Numbered from the stretch's first letter, positions 1 to 11,613 are shown. The stretch is DNA of 64,000 nt from Paenibacillus typhae (GCF_900099765.1 NZ_FNDX01000003.1:124001-188000); one strand, 5' to 3'. The notes: generated by a model not told the origin, from the letters alone. Numbers and translations are program-made.

Positions 1-2
1 CC

Positions 3-1553
3 GCTACAGATTCTCCGGATAAATATTTTGAGCCGGGAGATTACTCTACTGTAATCAGCGCCACTTATCATCCATATGACAGTGAAGGGGATCCGATTCT
101 TGATGCAAACGGCAATCCCGCTGTTGCTTATCTGACAGACGGGGTTTATAAACTTCAGGTGCTAGGCATCAATGCTGAGGATAATTCCAAACTCCCTATC
201 AAGATCGACCAATACGAAGATGAATTCTATACTACCTATACCTCATTCCGCTTCATTAATCAGCCGGCGCCAAACACAGGTACCGACGGCGGTTCAAATG
301 GCGGAGGCGGCGGTGCAGTAACACCTGCGACTCCGGCAGTGCCTGCTGCTGCAGCCTCACTGATTGAGGAAGGAACGACCCGGGCCACCCTGACTCCGGC
401 TACTGTGTCCAAGGATAAAGTGACTACCGTTACTGTAACCGACGACAACCTGAAGACTGCGCTGGCAAACGCTTCAGCTGCCAAGACCGCTGTCGTAATA
501 GCGCTGCCTGCAACAACCGACACAGCAGTTGAACTGAACCTGACAGCAGCCCAGGTAACCCAGCTGGCAGGCATCCATGCCGACAGCAGTGTTGTTGTTA
601 CAGTCAATGGTTCTGCCGTCGCTCTGCCAGTGTCCTTGCTGAAATCTGCACCTGCAGGACAGAACTTCAAATTTGACATCAAGCAGGCGCCTGAAGCCGC
701 GGGAAGATTGACTTCCAGCGTTGCCGGGTCCACGGTAATCGGAACTCCGGTTACATTTGAGGCTTCCTGGACTACCGCTACCGGCAGCACCTACTTGAAC
801 ACACCGACTAACCTCTTTATTAAGAGATCCTTTACTGTACCAGGCGCTATCCAGCCGAATACAGCCGGTGTTCTCTTCGAGGATGACGGCGTTGTTACTC
901 CGGTTGCATCTGTATTCAAACCGCAGGCAGACGGTTCAACCCTTGTTACCGTAAGCCGCCCGGGCTTCTCAACTTATGCTGCAGTAAGCAAGCCTGCCGC
1001 AGCATTCACAGATATCGCTGCCTCAGCTTCAGCTGAAGCCATACAGGCTCTGGCTAACAAGCTGATTATCCAAGGCACATCGGCTACGACCTTCTCACCG
1101 AAGAGCAGCCTGACCCGTGCAGAATTTACTGCGCTCCTGACCCGCGCACTCGGGCTTCGTACTGATGCCAGTGTTACCTTCACTGATGTCAGCTCTACTG
1201 CCTGGTATGCCCAGGATGTGGCCGCTGCTTCCAAGGCAGGACTGATTCTGGGTATCGGCAACGGCAAATTTGCACCAACCCAGAATGTAACCCGCCAGGA
1301 GCTGGCAGTGATTCTGGACAGAGCGCTCAAATTAACCGGAACTGAACTGAAGAGCACAAATCCTTCCTTTACAACGTATACGGACAGCGCGAAAGTGGCT
1401 CCTTACGCGAAGGATAGCCTGCAGACCCTGTCTGCAGCCGGCATCATCGGCAGCGATACAGGTTCCAGCTTCAATCCGGTTGCTCCGGCAACCCGTGAAG
1501 CAGCTGCTGCTGCTCTATACCAGCTGCTGAACAAAATCGGCTTGATCGAGTAG
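3..1553 (+). CDS. SLH-domain surface protein, C-terminal part (5' end outside window)
   Basis: The reading frame is open to the left edge, so the start is missing; 516 residues are visible. The first ~85 residues look like an Fn3/beta-sandwich module such as those at the end of cell-wall subtilases. That is only a resemblance, and the catalytic part would lie upstream. A glycine-rich linker (GGSNGGGGG) follows, then a beta-rich Ala/Thr/Val region, then three S-layer homology repeats over the last ~175 residues (FTDI..., FTDV...WYAQDVA..., YTDSAKVAPYAKDSL...), each with the TRAE/TRQE/TREA signature. SLH triplets bind pyruvylated secondary cell-wall polymer, so the protein is held on the outer cell wall. 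The stop is followed by a strong terminator, so this is the last gene of its transcript. Confidence 0.85.
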   Translation, partial: ATDSPDKYFEPGDYSTVISATYHPYDSEGDPILDANGNPAVAYLTDGVYKLQVLGINAEDNSKLPIKIDQYEDEFYTTYTSFRFINQPAPNTGTDGGSNGGGGGAVTPATPAVPAAAASLIEEGTTRATLTPATVSKDKVTTVTVTDDNLKTALANASAAKTAVVIALPATTDTAVELNLTAAQVTQLAGIHADSSVVVTVNGSAVALPVSLLKSAPAGQNFKFDIKQAPEAAGRLTSSVAGSTVIGTPVTFEASWTTATGSTYLNTPTNLFIKRSFTVPGAIQPNTAGVLFEDDGVVTPVASVFKPQADGSTLVTVSRPGFSTYAAVSKPAAAFTDIAASASAEAIQALANKLIIQGTSATTFSPKSSLTRAEFTALLTRALGLRTDASVTFTDVSSTAWYAQDVAAASKAGLILGIGNGKFAPTQNVTRQELAVILDRALKLTGTELKSTNPSFTTYTDSAKVAPYAKDSLQTLSAAGIIGSDTGSSFNPVAPATREAAAAALYQLLNKIGLIE

Positions 1554-1599
1554 GGTTTAGTTAATACGCCTGCTGTTAACCTCAGCAGGCGGAAGAGCA

Positions 1600-1646
1600 A
1601 AAGGATCGTGCAACGGCCACCCGGCCCTGCACGATCCTTTTTTTAT
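1600..1646 (+). terminator. Rho-independent terminator after the SLH gene
   Basis: Stem AGGATCGTGCA / TGCACGATCCT around a loop, followed by a run of seven T. A second hairpin (CGCCTGCTG / CAGCAGGCG, 1568-1591) lies just before it. Confidence 0.85.
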
Positions 1647-1662
1647 AACAACCGCCAACATC

Positions 1663-1704
1663 AAAAACCCCCCGCTTCGTGTTGTGACACGAAGCCGGGG
1701 GTTT
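1663..1704 (-). terminator. Terminator of the hrcA-dnaJ operon
   Basis: An almost perfect inverted repeat (ACACGAAGC / GCTTCGTGT extended by a C/G run) lies just after the dnaJ stop. On the minus strand the stem runs into GGGGGGTTTTTG. It can act in both directions because the upstream SLH gene is convergent. Confidence 0.85.
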
Positions 1705-1726
1705 AATTTAAGCCCATTTCCAAAAC

Positions 1727-2851
1727 TTAATCACCGCGAAAGGCGCGCTTCACACGGTCAAAGAACGATTGCTCCTGCTCATGCGTGTTCTCGCCGTTGT
1801 AGGAAGCGAACTGGCGGAGCAAATCCTTCTGCTCTTCGCTCAGCTTGCTTGGCGTTACAACGACTACCCGCACATGCTGGTCGCCTGTGCCGCTGCCGCG
1901 CAGATGCGGAACCCCTTTGCCTCTGAGGCGGAAGAAGGTGCCGGTCTGGGTTCCGGCAGGAATCTTGAGCTTCACCTTTTCGGTCAGGGTAGGGATTTCA
2001 ATCTCGTCACCCAGCGCCGCCTGAGCAAATGTCAGCGGAACCTCGCACATGATATCATCGTTCTCACGCACAAAGAACTCATGGTTCTTCACGCGGATGA
2101 CAATGTACAGGTCACCCGCCGGGCCGCCGCGTGTACCGCCTTCGCCTTCACCGGTCATACGCAGCTGTGCGCCGTCATCTACGCCGGCTGGAATGCGTAC
2201 ATGGATCTTGCGCTGCTTCTTAACCTTGCCCTGGCCTGCGCAGGTCGGGCATTTCTCTTTGATGATTTTGCCTGTGCCGCTGCAATGGGAGCAGGGACGG
2301 CGGTTACGCATCTGTCCTAGCGGGGTATTCTGCACGAATTCCTGCTGCCCGCTGCCGTGGCAGACGGAACAGGTCTCCGGCTTCGTACCCGGTTTAGCTC
2401 CGGAGCCAAAGCAGGTATCGCAGGACTCTGTACGCGGAATCGTAATATCGGTCTCTTTGCCGAATACCGCTTCCTTGAACTCAATGGTCATTGTGTACTG
2501 CAAATCGCCGCCGCGCTGCGGGGCATTCGGATCACGGCGCCCGCCGCCTCCGCCGAAGAACATATCAAAGATATCGCCGAGTCCGCCGAAATCTCCGCCG
2601 CCGCCAAAGCCGCCGCCCATACCCTGATTAGGATCGATATGGCCGTACTGGTCATAACGGGCACGCTGCTGGCCGTCACTCAGCACGTCGTAAGCTTCCT
2701 TCACTTCCTTGAACTTGGCTTCGGCGTCGCTGGCTTTATTGACGTCCGGGTGATACTGGCGTGCCAGCTTACGGTAAGCCTTCTTTATTTCGTCGTCAGA
2801 TGCATCTCTTCCGAGACCCAGCACCTCATAATAATCGCGTTTATCTGCCAC
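1727..2851 (-). CDS. dnaJ: Chaperone protein DnaJ (Hsp40)
   Basis: DnaJ is the co-chaperone that delivers unfolded substrates to DnaK and stimulates its ATPase. The domain order is canonical: J-domain with HPD at about residue 30 (ARQYHPDV), a Gly/Phe-rich linker with GGGGDFGG, four CxxCxGxG-type zinc repeats at about 140-220 ([32 protein letters not shown]), then the C-terminal substrate-binding domains. I place the start at GTG 2851 ([12 protein letters not shown], 374 residues). An ideal GGAGGTG lies six bases before it, whereas the next upstream GTG at 2860 is inside that ribosome-binding site. It is the last gene of hrcA-grpE-dnaK-dnaJ. The dnaK-dnaJ gap is unusually long (218 bp) and contains a repeat element. 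Confidence 0.97.
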   Translation of the reverse strand: MADKRDYYEVLGLGRDASDDEIKKAYRKLARQYHPDVNKASDAEAKFKEVKEAYDVLSDGQQRARYDQYGHIDPNQGMGGGFGGGGDFGGLGDIFDMFFGGGGGRRDPNAPQRGGDLQYTMTIEFKEAVFGKETDITIPRTESCDTCFGSGAKPGTKPETCSVCHGSGQQEFVQNTPLGQMRNRRPCSHCSGTGKIIKEKCPTCAGQGKVKKQRKIHVRIPAGVDDGAQLRMTGEGEGGTRGGPAGDLYIVIRVKNHEFFVRENDDIMCEVPLTFAQAALGDEIEIPTLTEKVKLKIPAGTQTGTFFRLRGKGVPHLRGSGTGDQHVRVVVVTPSKLSEEQKDLLRQFASYNGENTHEQEQSFFDRVKRAFRGD

Positions 2852-2897
2852 TGCTTTCACCTCCGTACATCAATACTCAATTAGCCTGTAACATGTC

Positions 2898-3000
2898 AAG
2901 TAGAAACGACTTTACCGTCCTAAACAGGACGGTATCCATTTCTGCCAGAAATATAAGGATTATTTATAGTTTAAAACATATAAATTCTTATATTTTAAAA
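2898..3000. repeat. Two-hairpin intergenic repeat, copy 1 (between dnaK and dnaJ)
   Basis: First of three related ~100-bp elements in this window (others at 37583 and 63260). Hairpin A is an outer stem starting AGAAACG and closing near ATTTCT. It encloses the perfect inner stem ACCGTCCT / AGGACGGT. Hairpin B is AAATATAAG / CTTATATTT around an inner TTTATA / TATAAA. This copy lies inside the heat-shock operon, so its complement is part of the dnaK-dnaJ message. I see no coding capacity and no clear target-site duplication. Confidence 0.8.
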
Positions 3001-3069
3001 GGAAAGCCAAAACACGGGATGCCCCGGTCTTGACCTTCCCTTCGTACGAAATAGACTTATCGTTTAAGG

Positions 3070-4962
<1,893 letters not shown>

Positions 4963-5006
4963 TTAAATAACGCTGATAATGATAGGGTTCTGCACATAAC
5001 AATACG

Positions 5007-5022
5007 GCCGGAAGCTTCCGGC
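5007..5022. repeat. 16-bp perfect palindrome between grpE and dnaK
   Basis: GCCGGAAGCTTCCGGC reads identically on both strands, in the 167-bp gap between grpE and dnaK. As RNA it would form a short hairpin in the polycistronic message. There is no T-run, so it is not a terminator. A role in mRNA processing is only a guess. Confidence 0.5.
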
Positions 5023-5072
5023 ATAGTATCTTCTGTGACAGTCATTGGTGTTACCCAAGGTATATAGACAGA

Positions 5073-5648
5073 CTACATGCTGACTTTGACCATGGCCGGA
5101 CGAAGAACCTTATCCTTCAGGAGATAGCCCTTCTGGACCTCTTCCGTCACGATGCCTTCCTCGTGCTCCTCGCTCTCCACCTGCATAATCGCCTGATGAT
5201 ATTCAGGGTTAAATGGCTGTCCTACTGTTTCCATGGCCGCAAGGCCTTCAGACTTCAATACCCCTTCCAGCTGACGAAAAATCATGTTGATGCCTTTGGT
5301 AAAGGCCTCAGATTCAGCGTTGCCCGGAGCAGTTACCAGTGCACGCTCAAAATTGTCGAGTACCGGAAGCAATTCCGTAACGAGCTTTGATGTGGCATAT
5401 TGCGCCAGCTCTTCCTTCTCCTTCTGGGTGCGGCGGCGGAAGTTATCAAAATCCGCCTGTACACGCAACGTACGGGCCTGAGCCTCCTCTGCAAGCTCCT
5501 GGAGGCGCTTGGCAGCTTCACCGCCGTCTGAAGCCTCCTCGATGTCCGCCGTGCTCTCTGCCGCGGCTTCAGCCTCATCGGCTGCCAGGGTTTCATTTAC
5601 TGCTTCATCTTTCAATTCATTCGGATCCTGAACCTGTTCCTCTTTCAA
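5073..5648 (-). CDS. grpE: Nucleotide exchange factor GrpE
   Basis: GrpE releases ADP from DnaK and resets the chaperone cycle. The 191 residues show an acidic, disordered N-terminus (about residues 1-45), a long coiled coil (about 45-105, with VQADFDNFRRRTQKEKEEL) and the C-terminal beta domain with the family motif FNPEYHQAIMQVE...V...GYLLKDKVLRPAMVKVSM. The start is TTG at 5646-5648: AAGGAGGTGA lies seven bases before it and there is no ATG nearby. It lies 49 bp after hrcA in the CIRCE-controlled operon. Confidence 0.97.
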   Translation of the reverse strand: MKEEQVQDPNELKDEAVNETLAADEAEAAAESTADIEEASDGGEAAKRLQELAEEAQARTLRVQADFDNFRRRTQKEKEELAQYATSKLVTELLPVLDNFERALVTAPGNAESEAFTKGINMIFRQLEGVLKSEGLAAMETVGQPFNPEYHQAIMQVESEEHEEGIVTEEVQKGYLLKDKVLRPAMVKVSM

Positions 5649-5697
5649 GTTGTCTTCACCTCCTTCAATTCATTCACGCAAATCAATTACACTCTGT

Positions 5698-6729
5698 TCA
5701 CTTATACCAGTGTGCCAGCATCGCTGTCAAATCCCGGGATAAAATTCCGAGGATGCCCATTACACGGGCGTATTCCATCCGGGTCGGACCCAGAATGCCG
5801 ATACTGCCCAGTGCCTTGCCGTCCAGTGAATATGTTGCTGTAATCAGACTGCAGTTGGCAAAGGCCTCATGCTTATTCTCCGTCCCGATGCGGACCTGTA
5901 TTCCGGTTCCGCCGGATGCGGGGGACAGCATCTTCAGCAAAGTCGGCGTCTCTTCCAGCAGATCAAGGATCGTCTTGACCTTGTCAACGTCTTTGAACTC
6001 CGGCTGGGTCAGCATATTGGCTGCCCCGCTCAGATAGATGCGCTGGTCATGATCGCTTTCGAGAGCCTGGTCAAGCACCTGCATCAATTCTTCGTAATGG
6101 GAGATGTGACGCTGCATTTCCTCGCCCAGCTCGGAATAGAGCTGGCTCTTCAGCTTATATAGCGGAACGTTTACCAGCTTGCTGTTAAGCAGATTTACGA
6201 CCTTTTCCATTTCGGAAAGGGAAATTTCGGGCGGAATCTGAACCGTACGGTTCTCTACCTGCCCGGTGCTGGTAACAATAATCGCCACGGCATTATTGCC
6301 GTCAAGCGGAAGAAGCTGAAAATGGCGCAGTGAAGTATGAAAAACCTCCGGTCCCAAGAGGATGGAAGTGTAATTCGTCATATTGGAGAGAATCATTGCC
6401 GCATGCTGGATAACCTGCTCGGTAGCATTCAGCTTCTCGGCAAAAAAGGCGCGGATCGTGCCCATTTCTGCTGTTCCTGCGGAATTCCACGGCACCAGAT
6501 GATCCACATAATAACGGTAGCCTTTATGTGAAGGAATTCTTCCAGCCGAAGTGTGCGGCTGTTCAAGATAACCTAATTCCTCCAGATCAGCCATTTCGTT
6601 GCGGATGGTTGCCGGGCTATAGCCCACATCACCCCGTTTGGAGATGCTGCGCGAGCCTACGGGCTCTGCGGAAGAAATATAATCATCCACGATAGCATTA
6701 AGGATCATTCTCTGGCGTTCAGTTAACAT
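5698..6729 (-). CDS. hrcA: Heat-inducible transcription repressor HrcA
   Basis: HrcA binds CIRCE operators and represses class I heat-shock genes; its folding depends on GroEL. The 343-residue length is typical. An N-terminal winged-helix (about 1-75: MLTERQRMILNAIVDDYI..., YSPATIRNEMADLEELGYL) is followed by the GAF-like domain and the dimerisation region. ATG 6729 has GGAGGG upstream. It is the first gene of hrcA-grpE-dnaK-dnaJ. The CIRCE element lies 34 bp upstream of the start, so the gene regulates its own operon. Confidence 0.97.
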   Translation of the reverse strand: MLTERQRMILNAIVDDYISSAEPVGSRSISKRGDVGYSPATIRNEMADLEELGYLEQPHTSAGRIPSHKGYRYYVDHLVPWNSAGTAEMGTIRAFFAEKLNATEQVIQHAAMILSNMTNYTSILLGPEVFHTSLRHFQLLPLDGNNAVAIIVTSTGQVENRTVQIPPEISLSEMEKVVNLLNSKLVNVPLYKLKSQLYSELGEEMQRHISHYEELMQVLDQALESDHDQRIYLSGAANMLTQPEFKDVDKVKTILDLLEETPTLLKMLSPASGGTGIQVRIGTENKHEAFANCSLITATYSLDGKALGSIGILGPTRMEYARVMGILGILSRDLTAMLAHWYK

Positions 6730-6763
6730 GTTATTCCCTCCTATCGGCTGTGGCTCCGATTCG

Positions 6764-6790
6764 TTAGCACTCTACTCAGATGAGTGCTAA
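6764..6790 (-). promoter_or_regulatory. CIRCE operator of the hrcA operon
   Basis: TTAGCACTC, nine bases, GAGTGCTAA: a perfect match to the 9-9-9 CIRCE consensus. It lies 34 bp upstream of hrcA. I saw no second CIRCE elsewhere in the window. Confidence 0.97.
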
Positions 6791-6957
6791 CCACTAATAC
6801 AAAAATACCAAACTGACCTTGAGATTGTCAAGTCGGATTCAGTCCGGATTTGGATAACAGCTTTATCAATTTTTAATCCAGATACCGGAAATCCTCCGCA
6901 ACCTCTGACCCGGGCTTTCGTCTGAATATAAAATATAGTAGAAATGGGGGAAGCTGC

Positions 6958-7683
6958 ATGAAAAGCAAAAAATACCGGTGGATCATCCTGGCCGTCGGGC
7001 TGTTTCTGGCCGCTGCTGTTTTGTTGTATGTGAGAGAGACCGGCAGGCGGGACAGCTGCTTTTACGGTGATGTTGATTATGTCTCAGTGTTACAGTGGGA
7101 TGGTGTTGTCTACCAGGAGGATAATCATAGTCCGCCCGGGGAGCTTAACAAAAAAGGCAAACTTCTAGGCGAGATCTCCTACCGCAAAGCAGACCACCAG
7201 TGTCCGCGAACTGAGATGCGTGATGGCGATTCCACACTGCTTGAAGTTGGCACAGAGCTGTATGAAGTGAGCGGATACAAGACATCTGCCCGGTTATGGG
7301 CGGGGGACAGGCTGTTCGTGGCCGATAGCAATCCTGATGCCAGGACGCTAAATGATCTGCTTGATATCTCAGGCAAAATAACAGCGGTCCGCTTTATCAG
7401 CGGAATGGACGGCACAACGCACCTTATGGACTTCACACCGGAGGCCGCTGAACTTTTTATTAAAGAGTTCCCCATGCTGAAATATATTCCGTTTGAACAG
7501 CTATATAAGGAAACCAAAGGCTGGGTAGGCGATCATTACTCACTCGAAATCGAGCTGCAGGACGGGACTGCCATGCCCATCGTATATAATACGCTGTCTC
7601 CCTCCTTTAATCCCCCTGCCTATGCTACTCCTGAGCTTGCACAGCTTATCGAGCAGCAGCGCAAGCTAATCTATGCCAAGTAA
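6958..7683 (+). CDS. Membrane-anchored protein of unknown function
   Basis: I do not recognise a family. The 241-residue protein begins MKSKKYRWIILAVGL with one hydrophobic segment at about 7-25. That segment would leave the rest outside the membrane as an uncleaved signal anchor, since there is no lipobox Cys. The remainder is a soluble mixed alpha/beta domain with two cysteines (near 35 and 81). The start is well supported by GGGGGAAG before ATG 6958. The gene is divergent from hrcA and convergent with the acetyltransferase, so it is probably a single-gene transcript ended by the shared hairpin at 7687-7737. Confidence 0.75.
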   Translation: MKSKKYRWIILAVGLFLAAAVLLYVRETGRRDSCFYGDVDYVSVLQWDGVVYQEDNHSPPGELNKKGKLLGEISYRKADHQCPRTEMRDGDSTLLEVGTELYEVSGYKTSARLWAGDRLFVADSNPDARTLNDLLDISGKITAVRFISGMDGTTHLMDFTPEAAELFIKEFPMLKYIPFEQLYKETKGWVGDHYSLEIELQDGTAMPIVYNTLSPSFNPPAYATPELAQLIEQQRKLIYAK

Positions 7684-7686
7684 CCT

Positions 7687-7737
7687 AAAAAAGGCCGCTG
7701 CTCCCGGGACTGGCTCCCTGGCGGACAGCGGCTTTTG
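7687..7737. terminator. Bidirectional terminator between convergent genes
   Basis: Arms GCCGCTG / CAGCGGC are flanked by A and T runs on both sides, so the hairpin can stop transcription from either the unknown gene (+) or the acetyltransferase (-). Confidence 0.65.
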
Positions 7738-7770
7738 TATGTTGTAACGCGGCAGCATGCGGCTGCCCGC

Positions 7771-8280
7771 TTAATCTAATCTCTTCATTACGGCAATTTC
7801 GTCACAGGCATGCTGCTTCTTGCAGTTTACGCAATCTGTCCATACCTTCTCGGGAAAAATCTCCTTCTCCACTACGGTGAACCCGTTTCTGAGGAAGAAA
7901 TCGACTGCATACGTCAGTGCCATAATCTTCGGAATGCCCTGACGTCTTGCTTCCTCTGTCAGCTTCTCCAGAATCATGGAGCCGACACCCTTGCCCTTGC
8001 CTTCATCGCGCAGCCCAATGGACCGGACTTCAACGAGGTCATTCCCGAGTCTGAACAGCGAACCGCAGCCCACGAACATGCCGTCAATCTCAGCAATGAC
8101 GAACTGGTCGATCTGGCGGGTCAGTGCCTGCCTGGAACGGGGGAGCATAATTCCGCGCTGGGCGTACTCCTCTATCATTAAGTACAGCGGCTCCACATCC
8201 TCCACCGTAGCATTTCTGCATATCACTTTAGATTCTCCCGCAGGAGCCGACTGGCGGATCATTTCCGTCTTGACAAGCAC
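7771..8280 (-). CDS. GNAT-family N-acetyltransferase, ArgA-like
   Basis: A 169-residue acetyl-CoA-dependent acetyltransferase. The acetyl-CoA loop is visible as EVRSIGLRDEGKGKGVGSMIL at about 89-110, with the hallmark GKGxG. The later block AVDFFLRNGFTVVEKEIFPEKVWTDCVNC resembles the C-terminal half of short ArgA-type N-acetylglutamate synthases, which suggests glutamate as acceptor; that is inference. The paired cysteines near the end (CVNCKKQHAC) could bind metal. The start is GTG 8280 with GAGGGGTGAG upstream. It follows hemW by 74 bp on the same strand and may share its transcript. Confidence 0.8.
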   Translation of the reverse strand: MLVKTEMIRQSAPAGESKVICRNATVEDVEPLYLMIEEYAQRGIMLPRSRQALTRQIDQFVIAEIDGMFVGCGSLFRLGNDLVEVRSIGLRDEGKGKGVGSMILEKLTEEARRQGIPKIMALTYAVDFFLRNGFTVVEKEIFPEKVWTDCVNCKKQHACDEIAVMKRLD

Positions 8281-8354
8281 TTTAACTCACCCCTCGTTGT
8301 TAATATGAATAAATATACAACAGGGTGAATTACAATTCAAGGGGTATTTCAAAA

Positions 8355-9527
8355 TTAAACCTCTGTCAAAAGTCCGACAAATTCCCCGAAAACATCATTG
8401 CCGAACAGGATTCCCTGTTTGCTAAGCCGGTAGGTGCCACCGTCCTGCTCCAGCAGCCCGGCATGCAGCAGTTTATGCAGCGGCGCGCCAAAAATTTCCT
8501 CCAGCGTCTTGCCGAACTGGGCCTGGAACGCACTGCCTGATACCCCGGCACGCATACGCAGGCCGACCATCATAAAGTCCTCCATTGCCTCCTGCTCCGA
8601 AATCTCAAAGGAATCCAGACGCGGCAGGCCGCTGCGCGAAGCTTCATTATAGGGATTAACGCCTTTGATATTGATATGCCGCTGACGTTTGACGTAGCCA
8701 TGCGCCCCTGCACCAAGGCCATAATAATCTTCATTCCGCCAGTACGTTATATTATGACGGCTCTCCATGCCCGGCTTGGCAAAATTGCTGATCTCATATT
8801 GGATATAACCTGCCTTCTCCATTTCAGACATGAGCAGCAGATACATTTCCAGCTCATCCTCTTCACTCGGCAGCGGCAGCTTGTTCTTGTTGAACAAGGT
8901 GTGGAACAGCGTATTCTCCTCCACCTTCAGGCTGTAGATTGAATAATGCGGCAGATCCAGCTCAAGCGCCTTACGGACACTCTCTCTCAGCATATCCACC
9001 GTCTGGTTCGGCAGGCCGAACATCAGGTCGACCGACAGGTTATTCAGTCCCACACTGCGCGCATTCTCCAGGCTGCGGTAGACGTCATCGACGTTATGAA
9101 TCCGGCCGATTCCGCTCAGCAGCTCATTCTGGAAGGCCTGAACGCCAAAGCTGACGCGGTTAACCCCGCCTTCCTTCATGACTTTCAGCTTCTCTATATC
9201 TGTGGTGCCGGGGTTGGCTTCCATAGAGAATTCGATATTGTCATCCCACTGCGGGAAATGCCGGCGGACCGAAGCCAGGAAATAAGCCATTTCATCCGGC
9301 TTCAGCACCGTCGGTGTTCCGCCGCCGACAAAGATGGTCTTGATCACACCCGGCGGAGTCTGCTGCACGGTCAGCTCCATCTCCCGGTCAAGCGCATGCA
9401 GATAATCCATTACCGGCTGATCCTTCAGCACATAGGAGTTGAAATCACAGTAAAAACATTTATTCGTGCAAAACGGAATATGAATATATACGGCCTCAGG
9501 GGGACGGCCATTGTTATGAGCGGTCAT
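8355..9527 (-). CDS. hemW: Radical SAM heme chaperone HemW
   Basis: HemW binds heme and a [4Fe-4S] cluster and passes heme to target enzymes; it was formerly annotated as coproporphyrinogen dehydrogenase. The cluster motif is CTNKCFYCDF near residue 20. The residue after CxxxCxxCx is Phe rather than the Cys of true HemN, which is the feature separating HemW from HemN. GGGTPTVL (SAM-binding GGE-like loop) and the HemN C-terminal domain follow. Length 390 is normal. ATG 9527 has AAAGGAG. It follows lepA, but a terminator lies between, so it may have its own promoter. Confidence 0.93.
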   Translation of the reverse strand: MTAHNNGRPPEAVYIHIPFCTNKCFYCDFNSYVLKDQPVMDYLHALDREMELTVQQTPPGVIKTIFVGGGTPTVLKPDEMAYFLASVRRHFPQWDDNIEFSMEANPGTTDIEKLKVMKEGGVNRVSFGVQAFQNELLSGIGRIHNVDDVYRSLENARSVGLNNLSVDLMFGLPNQTVDMLRESVRKALELDLPHYSIYSLKVEENTLFHTLFNKNKLPLPSEEDELEMYLLLMSEMEKAGYIQYEISNFAKPGMESRHNITYWRNEDYYGLGAGAHGYVKRQRHINIKGVNPYNEASRSGLPRLDSFEISEQEAMEDFMMVGLRMRAGVSGSAFQAQFGKTLEEIFGAPLHKLLHAGLLEQDGGTYRLSKQGILFGNDVFGEFVGLLTEV

Positions 9528-9575
9528 AGCTGTCTCCTTTAAATTTTATTTAGTAGTGCCAATCTATATAGCCAG

Positions 9576-9604
9576 AAAAGGGAAGCCGTCAGGCTTCCCT
9601 TCAG
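9576..9604 (-). terminator. Terminator after lepA
   Basis: On the minus strand, GAAGGGAAGCC, a short loop, GGCTTCCCTTTTC, located between the lepA stop and hemW. Confidence 0.8.
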
Positions 9605-9658
9605 TGTCTCATTACTTAATTAAACGGCGCACTCCCCTGCAGGGAGTCCATTACCTCT

Positions 9659-11473
9659 TTACTCGTCGATCTTCAGAACCGCCATGAACGCTTCCTGCGG
9701 CACCTCTACGCTGCCGACCTGCTTCATGCGCTTCTTCCCTTCCTTCTGCTTCTCGAGCAGCTTCCGCTTACGCGAAATGTCACCGCCGTAGCATTTGGCC
9801 AGGACGTTCTTGCGCATCGCCTTAACGGTCTCACGGGCCACAACCTTGGTTCCGACCGATGCCTGGATCGGCACCTCGAACATCTGCCGCGGAATAATGC
9901 CGCGCAGCTTCTCACAGATAATGCGGCCTCGGTTGTAGGCACGGTCACGGTGGACGATGAACGACAGGGCGTCAACCTGCTCGCCGTTCAGGAGAATATC
10001 CATCTTCACCAGGTTGGACTGGCGGTAGCCGGAAATCTCATAGTCGAAGGAAGCATAGCCCTTCGTGCCTGATTTCAGCTGGTCAAAGAAATCATATACG
10101 ATTTCCGAAAGCGGAATCTGATAAGTGATGGTTACCCGGTTGGAGTCGAGATACTCCATGTTCACGAATTCCCCGCGCTTGTTCTGGCACAGCTCCATTA
10201 CTGTTCCCACGAAATCGTTCGGAACGATAACTGCAGCTTTGACATAAGGCTCTTCCACATAATCAATGGTTCCGATTTCCGGGTAGTTCGACGGATTGTC
10301 AATCTGCATCATTTCGCCGTTAGTCAGCATAATCCGGTAGATAACGCTTGGAGCAGTTGTAATCAGCGGCAGGTTGAACTCACGCTCAATCCGCTCCTGG
10401 ATAATCTCCATATGCAGCAGTCCAAGGAAGCCGCAGCGGAAGCCGAAGCCGAGCGCGCTGGAGCTCTCCGGCTCAAAGCTGAGCGAGGCATCATTCAGCT
10501 GCAGCTTCTCAAGCGCTTCACGCAGATCGTTGTAATCCGAGGTTTCGATCGGATACAGACCGCAGTACACCATCGGGTTGATCTTGCGGTAGCCCGGCAG
10601 CGGCTCCGGTGTCGGATTCTTGGCATCCGTTACCGTATCCCCGACACGGGTATCGCCGACATGCTTGATACCGGCAACGATAAAGCCTACATCCCCGATG
10701 TTAAGCTCGTCTACAATAGTCATACGCGGCATAAAGGCGCCGACTTCAATAACCTCAAACGTCTTGTCGGTTGCCATCATCCTGATCTTTGAGCCGGCAC
10801 GGATCTTGCCGTCCATTACGCGGACATAAACGATAACGCCTTTGTACGGATCGTAGTGGGAGTCAAAAATCAGTGCCTTCAGCGGATCTTCTGCATTACC
10901 GGTAGGAGCCGGAACCTGCTTAACCACCTGCTCCAGAATCTCTTTGATCCCGATACCCGCTTTGGCCGAAGCAAGCACAGCCTCACTGGCGTCGAGCCCG
11001 ATGACATCCTCAATCTCCTGCTTCACCCGTTCAGGATCGGCGCTCGGCAGATCAATCTTGTTAATAACCGGCAAAATTTCGAGGTTGTTATCCAGTGCAA
11101 GGTATACGTTGGCAAGCGTCTGCGCTTCAATCCCCTGGGCTGCGTCCACTACCAGCAGTGCTCCTTCACAGGCAGCAAGACTGCGTGAGACCTCATAAGT
11201 GAAGTCGACATGCCCCGGAGTGTCAATCAGATTCAGCAGATACTCCTCACCGTCATCAGCCTTGTAAGTAAGGCGAACGGCCTGCAGCTTGATGGTGATT
11301 CCGCGTTCACGCTCCAAGTCCATCTGATCCAGCACCTGCTCCTGCATTTCACGCGAGCTGAGTGCGCCCGTATATTCAAGAATACGGTCGGCCAGAGTCG
11401 ATTTACCATGGTCTATATGTGCAATAATCGAGAAATTGCGGATTTGTTGTTGTCTTTTCTGAACGTCAGTCAT
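9659..11473 (-). CDS. lepA: Elongation factor 4 (LepA), ribosome-associated GTPase
   Basis: LepA is a translational GTPase that acts on stalled or maturing ribosomes. The protein has 604 residues, the usual length. The G1 loop AHIDHGKST (near 18-26), the switch II region DTPGHVDF and NKIDLP are visible. EF-G-like domains III-V follow, then the LepA-specific C-terminal domain with [35 protein letters not shown]. It begins at ATG 11473 with GGGGGTAAGGA upstream. In sporeformers it commonly follows gpr and spoIIP, as here. Confidence 0.98.
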   Translation of the reverse strand: MTDVQKRQQQIRNFSIIAHIDHGKSTLADRILEYTGALSSREMQEQVLDQMDLERERGITIKLQAVRLTYKADDGEEYLLNLIDTPGHVDFTYEVSRSLAACEGALLVVDAAQGIEAQTLANVYLALDNNLEILPVINKIDLPSADPERVKQEIEDVIGLDASEAVLASAKAGIGIKEILEQVVKQVPAPTGNAEDPLKALIFDSHYDPYKGVIVYVRVMDGKIRAGSKIRMMATDKTFEVIEVGAFMPRMTIVDELNIGDVGFIVAGIKHVGDTRVGDTVTDAKNPTPEPLPGYRKINPMVYCGLYPIETSDYNDLREALEKLQLNDASLSFEPESSSALGFGFRCGFLGLLHMEIIQERIEREFNLPLITTAPSVIYRIMLTNGEMMQIDNPSNYPEIGTIDYVEEPYVKAAVIVPNDFVGTVMELCQNKRGEFVNMEYLDSNRVTITYQIPLSEIVYDFFDQLKSGTKGYASFDYEISGYRQSNLVKMDILLNGEQVDALSFIVHRDRAYNRGRIICEKLRGIIPRQMFEVPIQASVGTKVVARETVKAMRKNVLAKCYGGDISRKRKLLEKQKEGKKRMKQVGSVEVPQEAFMAVLKIDE

Positions 11474-11613
11474 TCCTTACCCCCACAGACAGCCTTATGT
11501 TAATCCACTTATTATAACAGTACGCGCTTCCCCCATCAATCCCGTCAGCCGGGAAAGTAAAGAAAGCGGCGTGCAGAGCCTTTGAACAACTGAGGCGAGA
11601 CAGGCAAAGATAT

